DNA from: an uncultured Bacteroidota bacterium
GTDB lineage: Bacteria; Bacteroidota; Bacteroidia; Flavobacteriales; Flavobacteriaceae
Reading direction: 5' to 3'
Length of the DNA: 32,417 nucleotides
Assembly: GCA_902577515.1 (NCBI GenBank)
Contig: CACGZJ010000003.1
Location: 1 to 32,417, forward strand
Program-made: the position numbers and the translations under genes
Shown: positions 27,401 to 32,417 of the stretch, piece after piece
Position numbering within the stretch: the stretch's first letter is position 1
How the letters are laid out: the number at the start of each line of letters is the position of its first letter
The notes under the pieces: generated by a model
What the model was told of the DNA's origin: nothing
Seen by the model: only the letters and a program-made list of their open reading frames with translations
Databases searched by the model: none

Positions 27401-27847
27401 AAAGGCTTCTCTCAAGAGCAAATTGAGAATTTAGAAAGAAATGAAAGAACAAATTTTATGATTAATGAAACTAATGTTACAATTGATCTGGACGATGTTG
27501 AAATAAACTATAAAGACATTGAGGGATTATCCGTGGCAAGCGGTGATGGTATAACTATTGCTTTAGACCTCAAACTTGATGATAATCTTATAAATGAGGG
27601 TATTGCTAGAGAACTTGTTAATAGGATTCAAAATATAAGAAAGAGTAAAGGCTTAGAAGTAACTGACAAAATTGAGGTTAACATCAAAAAATCTGAAAAA
27701 TTGGAAAATGCTATTAAGTCAAATTTAGACTATATCAAAGGTGAAACATTGGCAAATAAATTATATTTTAGCGAGAATTTTGAGTATGAAGGAGAAACTT
27801 TAGAGTTTGATGATATTAAAACTGTGATAACTATAAACAAAATTTAA
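24446..27847 (+). CDS. ileS: Isoleucyl-tRNA synthetase
   Basis: A 1133-residue class I aminoacyl-tRNA synthetase charging tRNA-Ile. The HIGH-type signature is PPSANGKPGIHHVMA (GIHH at 54-57), the adjacent AGWDTHGLPVE is intact, editing-domain pieces such as WTTTPWTLPSNTALT and DGTGIVHTAPTFGADD are present, and KMSKR occurs as GHKMSKRLGN near residue 680. The C-terminal anticodon-binding region (LSNWYVRLSRRRFWKG) and a long tail are present. The length and the GIHH variant fit the longer, eukaryote-like IleS of Bacteroidota rather than the 940-residue E. coli type. It begins 61 bases after the TonB receptor; the following gene starts one base after its stop. Confidence 0.97.
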   Translation: MGFKESKNFSLNSIAKEIEDFWAKNNVFIKSSNRNNRENFVFFEGPPSANGKPGIHHVMARTIKDAFCRYKTIKGFNVKRKAGWDTHGLPVELGVEKELGISKDDIGNKISVSEYNRQCKEAVMKYTSDWESLTKEMGYWIDMSDPYVTFESKYMESVWWIIKDIYKKNLIYKGYTVQPYSPAAGSGLSSHELNQPGAYRDITDTSVVAQFKSVKKGLPNELINLYPFYFLAWTTTPWTLPSNTALTIGKKIKYSFVKTYNQYTKELVTVVIATKLIDKIFSKIFYEVKTEKEFDSYDTKRSNIPYLIFHEVSGKDLENIRYERIWQESPMPLDNPENAFRVIIGDFVTTDDGTGIVHTAPTFGADDYKAAKSAKPEVPPLQVLDKNGIKVPLVDLKGKFIDGIGLISGKYVKNEYYESDSMPEKSVDVEIAIRLKELNRAFKVEKYSHSYPHCWRTDKPVLYYPMESWFIKMDSLSNRMFELNQEINWKPKSTGEGRFGNWLKTANDWNLSRSRFWGIPLPIWTDEENEEIKVIGSAKELINEIETSVKNGHMLSNPYSDFDIGNMSDENYLNLDLHKDIVDEITLTSSKGKPMKREKDIIDVWFDSGSMPYAQFHYPFENKDLIDNKINFPADFIAEGVDQTRGWFYTLHAISTLVFDSISYKNVVSNGLVLDKNGHKMSKRLGNAVDPFKMIDEYGADAVRWYMISNSNPWDNLKFDQEGVAEVKRKFFGTLHNVYSFFSLYANIDNFSYKEEIIEFEKRSELDQWILSELNSLIKKVDNHYNEYDLTPASREISDFVQEKLSNWYVRLSRRRFWKGEYNNDKISAYQTLYECLASISKVISPIAPFYSEYIFQCINTVTKKEDYESVHLSEFPSSDEDLINLELEKKINQVRNICSLALSIRKKEKLKVRQPLKKIIIPVKDKNEKNEIENAKAQILSEINVKSIEFLDSKDSLLIKELKPNFKILGPRYGSIINDVSNVIKGFSQEQIENLERNERTNFMINETNVTIDLDDVEINYKDIEGLSVASGDGITIALDLKLDDNLINEGIARELVNRIQNIRKSKGLEVTDKIEVNIKKSEKLENAIKSNLDYIKGETLANKLYFSENFEYEGETLEFDDIKTVITINKI

Positions 27848-27848
27848 A

Positions 27849-28232
27849 ATGAGTAAAAGTTCAAAAAATAGATATTCAGATAAAGATTTAGAAAGCTTTA
27901 GAAAAATAATTAATAAAAAGATTGAAAAGGCTCAGGTCGATCTAGATCTACTAAAGAGTGCTTACATGAACGATAGCAATAATGGAACTGACGATACGTC
28001 CCCTACCTTTAAGTCATTTGAGGAAGGTTCAGAGACAATGTCAAAGGAGGCAAATACTCAACTAGCCCTTAGGCAAGAGAAATTTATTAGAGATTTAAAA
28101 AATGCATTAGTTAGAATAGAAAATAAAACTTATGGTATTTGTAGGGTCACTGGAAAGCTAATCAATAAAAAAAGACTTAAAATAGTTCCTCATGCTACAC
28201 TAAGTATTGAAGCAAAAAATATTCAAAACTAA
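27849..28232 (+). CDS. TraR/DksA-family protein lacking most zinc-finger cysteines
   Basis: A 127-residue protein with an N-terminal coiled-coil region (about 10-90) and a C-terminal DksA/TraR-like zinc-finger fold, YGICRVTGKLINKKRLKIVPHATLSIEAK (about 95-123). DksA proteins bind the RNA polymerase secondary channel and, with ppGpp, redirect transcription. Only C98 remains of the expected CxxC-x17-CxxC set (T101, S119 and A122 occupy the other positions), with H115 nearby, so zinc binding in the usual mode is unlikely. From memory this is the common Bacteroidota form. A short acidic stretch (about 41-50) could occupy the tip region where DksA has its DxxDxA motif. It sits one base after ileS and before lspA. 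Confidence 0.82.
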   Translation: MSKSSKNRYSDKDLESFRKIINKKIEKAQVDLDLLKSAYMNDSNNGTDDTSPTFKSFEEGSETMSKEANTQLALRQEKFIRDLKNALVRIENKTYGICRVTGKLINKKRLKIVPHATLSIEAKNIQN

Positions 28233-28244
28233 AAAAATGAAAAC

Positions 28245-28883
28245 TTGATTCCTTTTGTTAAAAATATTGATGCTAAAAAGTCATTAATTCTAATCTTAGC
28301 TTTAATATATTTAGATCAGGTAGTTAAGTTTTATATAAAATTAAATTATCCATTGACTATTTATGGTGAATCTCCAATAATTGATTGGGGGTTTTTTAAA
28401 CTCTTATTTATCGAAAATAAAGGTATGGCAATGGGGGCTCGATTGAATACATTATTACCATTTCTTGATGATAATACTGCAAAGCTAATCCTAACATTAT
28501 TTAGAATTTTTGCCTGCATTGGTATCAGTTTGTGGTTAAGGAATATCATGAGAAAGAAAAATTCTCAACTATTAGTGTTTTGTCTATGTTTAATATTGGC
28601 TGGGGCAGTTGGTAACCTAATTGACTCAGTATTTTATGGTGTTATTTTTTCTTCAAGCATTGGACAGGTCGCAACTTTATTTCCTGAGTTTGGATATGCA
28701 CCACTTTTTTATGGAAGTGTAGTAGATATGATTCAGTTTCCATTAGTAACATGGGTATGGCCGGAATGGATTCCTGTTGTTGGAGGTCAAGAGTATACCT
28801 TTTTTGAGTATGTTTTTAATCTTGCAGATTCATACATAAGCACCGGTATTATTCTACTATTATTATTTAATAATAAAGCTTAA
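28245..28883 (+). CDS. lspA: Lipoprotein signal peptidase (signal peptidase II)
   Basis: A 212-residue integral membrane aspartyl protease that removes signal peptides from prolipoproteins after diacylglyceryl transfer. Motifs: DQVVK (D24), IENKGMAMG (57-64), AGAVGNLIDSVFYG with catalytic D127, VVDMIQFP, and FNLADSYIST with catalytic D195. The 60-odd residues between the catalytic aspartates make it longer than E. coli LspA (164), as usual in Bacteroidota. The start is TTG 28245; a nearby ATG (28237) is in another frame and encodes only three residues before a stop that overlaps the TTG. Its products would include the lipoproteins encoded at 15379 and 32049. Confidence 0.94.
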   Translation: MIPFVKNIDAKKSLILILALIYLDQVVKFYIKLNYPLTIYGESPIIDWGFFKLLFIENKGMAMGARLNTLLPFLDDNTAKLILTLFRIFACIGISLWLRNIMRKKNSQLLVFCLCLILAGAVGNLIDSVFYGVIFSSSIGQVATLFPEFGYAPLFYGSVVDMIQFPLVTWVWPEWIPVVGGQEYTFFEYVFNLADSYISTGIILLLLFNNKA

Positions 28884-28887
28884 AATT

Positions 28888-29457
28888 TTATTTAAAATCA
28901 TAGATTGAATTTGGTGTTACACAAATATCCATACTAACATCATAGTTATTTATGTCAATTATTTCTTCAACAGGTTCAAATAGTGATAGTCCTATTTTTA
29001 CTGTATTTGAATTTAATGATTTTAGAAATCTATCATAATAACCCTTTCCATATCCAACTCTATGACCAGACAAATCAAAAATGATTAGAGGGATAAATAT
29101 TATATCTATTTTTTCAATATTTATTTGAGTTCCATTGATAGGTTCATTTATTCCATAATTATTTAACTTAAAATCAGTGCTATCATCAATTTTAAAATGA
29201 AGTAGTCTATTATTTTGAATTTTAGGAATAATTATTTGTTTTTGTTTAGCAGATAAAAAGTTTATCAAGAAATATGTATTTAATTCATTATTTTCTAAAA
29301 TAGAATTGTAAATATGATAATACGTTTTATCCCATATTTTCATTTTTTGTAATTTATTAGTTACGCTATAACTAAGACTGTTAATTTCTTTTTTTTCCAT
29401 AGAACGTCTTTCGCTTAGATATTTTGTCCTTAAATAAATTTTATTGTTAGATATCAC
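28888..29457 (-). CDS. 5-formyltetrahydrofolate cyclo-ligase
   Basis: A 189-residue cytoplasmic enzyme that uses ATP to convert 5-formyl-THF to 5,10-methenyl-THF, returning folate to the one-carbon pool. The diagnostic block IPLIIFDLSGHRVGYGKGYYDRFL (about 126-149), with the GYGKGYYDR loop, is intact. The N-terminal RTKYLSERRSM is the usual substrate-binding arginine/lysine-rich start. It converges on lspA with only four bases between stop codons, and diverges from uvrC across 40 bases. No TAnnTTTG element is seen in front of it. Confidence 0.93.
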   Translation of the reverse strand: MISNNKIYLRTKYLSERRSMEKKEINSLSYSVTNKLQKMKIWDKTYYHIYNSILENNELNTYFLINFLSAKQKQIIIPKIQNNRLLHFKIDDSTDFKLNNYGINEPINGTQINIEKIDIIFIPLIIFDLSGHRVGYGKGYYDRFLKSLNSNTVKIGLSLFEPVEEIIDINNYDVSMDICVTPNSIYDFK

Positions 29458-29458
29458 T

Positions 29459-29492
29459 TTGCATATTTTAATCTAAAATAGGTTTAATTTTG
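29459..29492 (+). promoter_or_regulatory. Possible uvrC promoter
   Basis: TTG (29459-29461), a 23-base spacer and TAATTTTG (29485-29492) fit the Bacteroidota consensus at its longest spacing. The octamer ends only five bases before the uvrC GTG, so if it is used the transcript would be almost leaderless. Chance occurrence is plausible. Confidence 0.25.
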
Positions 29493-29497
29493 TTCTA

Positions 29498-31234
29498 GTG
29501 AAAGACAGTAAACTACATATACTTGCTAAATCATTTCCTAACGAGCCTGGGGTTTATCAATTTTTTGATATTGATAATAAAATCATCTACATAGGAAAAG
29601 CAAAAGATCTAAAAAAAAGAGTCTCATCTTACTTTACCAAGAATCATGAAAGTAAAAAAACAAGGATCCTCGTAGGTAATATATGGAAAATTGAAAAAAT
29701 AGTAGTTGATACTGAAATGGATGCATTATTGTTAGAGAATAATTTGATAAAAAAGTATCAACCTAAATATAACATTCTGTTAAAAGACGATAAATCATAC
29801 CCATGGGTGTGTATTGTAAAAGATCCTATCCCTAACATATTTTATACTCGAAAAATTGAAAATAGAAGAGGAGAGTATTATGGTCCTTTTACAAATGTAT
29901 ATAGTGCTAAATTTCTTATTAAATTAATTAAGGACATCTACCCTTTTTTAAATCATGAATTAAATCATCTCATAAAAAAAGAAACTGAGGAAACAATAAA
30001 AATAAAGTTTTCAGATAATATTAAATCTATTAGATATTTAATCAAAGGTAATTTTAAGAAGTCCATATCTGACTTGAAGCTTAAAATGAATAGCTTATCT
30101 AAAAATCTAGAATATGAGAAGGCACAAGATATTAAGGAGAAGATTGATATATTAAAAAATTATCAAGCTAAATCAACAATTGTAAATGCTAAGATTAGTA
30201 ATGTTGATGTTTTTGCTTTAGTTTCTGATGAGTCATATGCCTATATAAATTATCTACAAATTTCATATGGTGCAGTAATTAGATCATTTACGTTAGAGGT
30301 TAAAAAAAAGCTAGAGGAGACTGATGTTGAAATTCTAAGATTAGCGATTATTGATCTTAAACAAAGGTTTTCTTCTGAGAGTAAAGAAGTAATTGTTCCT
30401 TTTGAAATTAATCTTCCTAAGTCAATTAAACTTACTGTACCAAAAAGTGGGGATAAAAAGAAGCTAGTAGAACTCTCGGAGAGAAATGCAAAATTCTACA
30501 GAATAGATAAATTAAAGCAAACAAGAATTATCGATCCAGAGGCTCATATAAATCGAATCTTACTACAAGTAAAAAAGGATTTGCAATTAGATGAAAAGCC
30601 TTTTCACATAGAGTGTTTTGATAATTCAAATCTTGGCGGAACTAATCCTGTTGCATCATGTGTTGTTTTTAAAAATGGTAAGCCATCTAAAAAAGATTAT
30701 AGGCAATTTAAAATTCGAGATATTCATGGACCTGACGATTTTGCTTCAATGGAACAAGTAATATATAGAAGACTAAAAAGACTTTCGGACGAGAAACAAC
30801 CTTTACCTAACTTAATAATAGTGGATGGTGGAAAAGGTCAGCTTTCTTCTGGGCTAAAAAGTATCAAAAAATTAGAGTTAGAAAATGATATTACAATAAT
30901 TGGTATTGCCAAAAAGCTTGAGGAAATTTTTAAACCAGGTGATAAGCTTCCGTTATATATTGATAAGAAATCTGAAACTTTAAAGTTAATTCAACAGTTA
31001 AGGAATGAGGCTCATAGGTTTGCCATAAACTTTCATAGGGATAGGAGAAGTAAAAGTGCCCTAAAATCAGGAATTGATGATCTTAAAGGAGTTGGTCCAA
31101 TTTTAAAAGAGAAGATATTAAATAAGTATAAATCATTTAAAAGATTGAAGAGTGCAAGTGAAAAAGATTTGATTGCATTTCTAGGAAACTCTAGAGGTCA
31201 ATCCATTTTTAATCAATTAAAAAATTTATTTTAG
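29498..31234 (+). CDS. uvrC: UvrABC system protein C (excinuclease subunit)
   Basis: A 578-residue nucleotide-excision-repair nuclease that makes both cuts around a lesion held by UvrB. In order: a GIY-YIG nuclease domain (PGVYQFFD...IIYIGKAKDLKKRVSSYF, about 17-46), a UVR UvrB-binding motif (about 190-225, KNLEYEKAQDIKEKIDIL), the RNase H-like C-terminal nuclease domain (IECFDNSNLGGTNPVASCVVF, LIIVDGGKGQLSSGL), and a C-terminal helix-hairpin-helix (LKGVGPILKEKILNKY). GTG 29498 is chosen because the 16 residues before PGVYQ match the family's N-terminal length. It is slightly shorter than E. coli UvrC (610) but complete. DUF3108 follows after 17 bases. Confidence 0.96.
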   Translation: MKDSKLHILAKSFPNEPGVYQFFDIDNKIIYIGKAKDLKKRVSSYFTKNHESKKTRILVGNIWKIEKIVVDTEMDALLLENNLIKKYQPKYNILLKDDKSYPWVCIVKDPIPNIFYTRKIENRRGEYYGPFTNVYSAKFLIKLIKDIYPFLNHELNHLIKKETEETIKIKFSDNIKSIRYLIKGNFKKSISDLKLKMNSLSKNLEYEKAQDIKEKIDILKNYQAKSTIVNAKISNVDVFALVSDESYAYINYLQISYGAVIRSFTLEVKKKLEETDVEILRLAIIDLKQRFSSESKEVIVPFEINLPKSIKLTVPKSGDKKKLVELSERNAKFYRIDKLKQTRIIDPEAHINRILLQVKKDLQLDEKPFHIECFDNSNLGGTNPVASCVVFKNGKPSKKDYRQFKIRDIHGPDDFASMEQVIYRRLKRLSDEKQPLPNLIIVDGGKGQLSSGLKSIKKLELENDITIIGIAKKLEEIFKPGDKLPLYIDKKSETLKLIQQLRNEAHRFAINFHRDRRSKSALKSGIDDLKGVGPILKEKILNKYKSFKRLKSASEKDLIAFLGNSRGQSIFNQLKNLF

Positions 31235-31251
31235 TTAATTTTGAAAAATAG

Positions 31252-32049
31252 ATGATCAAAATTATTGCCCTATATTTTCAAATTCTCCTATTAAGTATAA
31301 GTTTAACTTATGGACAGAATATCCTATCTGATTCAAAGCCTTTTATAGCAGGAGAAAATCTAGAGTATATTGTACATTATGGGATTTTCAATGCTAGCTA
31401 TGCATCACTTAAATTATCTGATGAAAAATTAGACGGTAAAGATTTTTTATTAGCATCTGGATATGGTAAAACTATTGGTTTAGCAAGACTTTTTTTTAAG
31501 GTTGAAGACTATTACAGCAGCTACTTTGATGATACAGTTGTTACGCCATATTTTTTTAAAAGAAACATTTATGAGGGTGGATACACGAAAAATTTGGAAG
31601 TAAAGTTCAATTCAGAGCTTCAAAATGCTACAGTAAACAACATAAAAAATCAAACCATCGAGACAATTAATACAGAGGAGAATGTACAAGACTTAATTTC
31701 TTCACTATATTATTTAAGGAAAAATTTTTCTGAAGAAAAAGTAAGTATTGGAGAGCCATTTATAATTAACATGTTCTACGATTCAAAAAATAGAGAATTA
31801 CCATTAAGATACTTAGGTAAGGATATAATTAAGACAAAATTTGGTAAGATTGAATGCCTAAAGTTTATGCCAACAACAAGTAGGAGTAGAATTTTTAAGG
31901 GTGAGGGAAGTATTACTATTTGGCTAACAAATGACAAAAACAGAATTCCTATACGAGTTCAAGCAGACCTTTTAGTAGGTTCAATAAAAGCTGACTTAGA
32001 AAAATTCTCAGGTATTGCTAACCCTCTAGAAATTGTAATTAAAAATTAA
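31252..32049 (+). CDS. DUF3108 exported protein
   Basis: A 265-residue predicted periplasmic protein: a cleavable signal peptide (residues 1-21, ending SLTYGQ), then a beta-rich body starting FIAGENLEYIVHYGIFNASYASL, the recognisable DUF3108 opening. Other family-like segments are KVEDYYSSYFDD, PYFFKRNIYEGGY and KFGKIECLKFMP. Function is unknown. The stop codon overlaps the ATG of the next gene (TAATG), so the two are translationally coupled, and that neighbour is an M23-type cell-wall peptidase. A shared role in the envelope is a reasonable guess. TAATTTTG at 31236-31243 could be a -7 element, but no -33 TTG accompanies it. Confidence 0.83.
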   Translation: MIKIIALYFQILLLSISLTYGQNILSDSKPFIAGENLEYIVHYGIFNASYASLKLSDEKLDGKDFLLASGYGKTIGLARLFFKVEDYYSSYFDDTVVTPYFFKRNIYEGGYTKNLEVKFNSELQNATVNNIKNQTIETINTEENVQDLISSLYYLRKNFSEEKVSIGEPFIINMFYDSKNRELPLRYLGKDIIKTKFGKIECLKFMPTTSRSRIFKGEGSITIWLTNDKNRIPIRVQADLLVGSIKADLEKFSGIANPLEIVIKN

Positions 32050-32417
32050 TGAAGAAATTATTTACATTACTAACTATTGCCGTATTATTTTCTTGCAGCT
32101 CAGAGGATAATAACAAAGTCAAGGAGGCCCCTATAATATATAAATATGGCTATGATCAAAGCAAATATGTTTTTGAAGAAAGAAAAGTAAGAAGAGGTGA
32201 CACATTTGGAGATATACTTGAAGATCAAGGCATTGACTATCCTGAAATATACCAAGCGATTGAAAAAACAAAAGATGATGTTAGTTTTAGAAAACTTCAA
32301 TTAGGTAAGCCTTATACGTTAATTTTTACAAATGACTCAATAAGAAAGCTTAAAGCATTCGTTTATCACCCGACAATTGAAGGATATTCATTTATTCAAC
32401 TTAGGGATAGTGTATAC
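32049..32417 (+). CDS. M23-type peptidase lipoprotein, N-terminal part (cut by window edge)
   Basis: An open frame from ATG 32049 runs off the window (123 codons visible). It begins with a lipoprotein signal peptide, MKKLFTLLTIAVLFSC (lipobox cysteine 16), followed by a linker and a LysM- or OapA-like segment, KVRRGDTFGDILEDQGIDYPEIYQ (about 49-72), and LQLGKPYTLIF. This is the usual N-terminal half of Bacteroidota M23 peptidoglycan endopeptidases; the catalytic domain would lie beyond the edge, so enzyme identity is an inference from the N-terminus and the DUF3108 neighbour. Its start overlaps the DUF3108 stop. Confidence 0.7.
   Translation, partial: MKKLFTLLTIAVLFSCSSEDNNKVKEAPIIYKYGYDQSKYVFEERKVRRGDTFGDILEDQGIDYPEIYQAIEKTKDDVSFRKLQLGKPYTLIFTNDSIRKLKAFVYHPTIEGYSFIQLRDSVY

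Noticed and set aside
32100-32300. Minus-strand open frame near the window end
   Set aside because: It is the shadow of the truncated lipoprotein gene that starts at 32049, which has a lipobox and is coupled to DUF3108.

Overview
The window is a low-GC, Asn/Lys/Ile-rich bacterial chromosome segment that reads as a marine Flavobacteriia-type member of Bacteroidota. The signs are two TonB-dependent receptors with CarboxypepD_reg-type N-termini, a DUF4270 lipoprotein, the Bacteroidota form of IleS, an HMG-CoA synthase of the mevalonate route, an F1 epsilon subunit with no C-terminal helices, and promoter octamers matching TAnnTTTG, the Bacteroidota -7 consensus. The segment is gene-dense: the longest gap between genes is 216 bases. 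I saw no rRNA, tRNA, CRISPR array, insertion sequence or prophage.

Layout. (1) 1-3280: the 3' part of an RNase E/G gene, its terminator, recX, and the convergent atpD-atpC pair. (2) 3401-8852: a lipid-catabolic block. A four-gene leftward operon (SDR, MaoC hydratase, acyl-CoA dehydrogenase, APH-type phosphotransferase) diverges from a long-chain acyl-CoA synthetase. (3) 8853-11993: a large TonB-dependent receptor with two long Ala/Gly-rich hydrophobic segments, preceded by a structured leader and closed by a clear terminator. (4) 12043-15239: a good promoter driving mvaS-etfB-etfA. (5) 15379-17988: a leftward pair, a GT5 (glycogen synthase N-domain)-like protein and a DUF4270 lipoprotein carrying calcium-binding DxDGDG repeats. 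(6) 18078-28883: a tightly packed rightward run panC, flippase-like membrane protein, gdhA, recO, TonB receptor, ileS, DksA-like, lspA. (7) 28888-32417: 5-formyl-THF cyclo-ligase facing left, then uvrC, a DUF3108 protein and the start of an M23-type peptidase lipoprotein.

How the genes fit together. The most interesting reading is of 3401-15239 as a lipid uptake and degradation neighbourhood. The phosphotransferase and acyl-CoA dehydrogenase resemble the two halves of mammalian ACAD10/ACAD11 and the LvaA/LvaC pair of the Pseudomonas putida levulinate pathway, which remove a 4-hydroxyl group from acyl-CoA by phosphorylation and elimination. With an acyl-CoA synthetase, an SDR and a hydratase alongside, the set could take 4-oxo or 4-hydroxy fatty acids into beta-oxidation. 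The adjacent receptor may import a hydrophobic substrate, and ETF would take electrons from conventional acyl-CoA dehydrogenases. This is inference from family membership and gene order. The rest is mostly conserved housekeeping with some local oddities.
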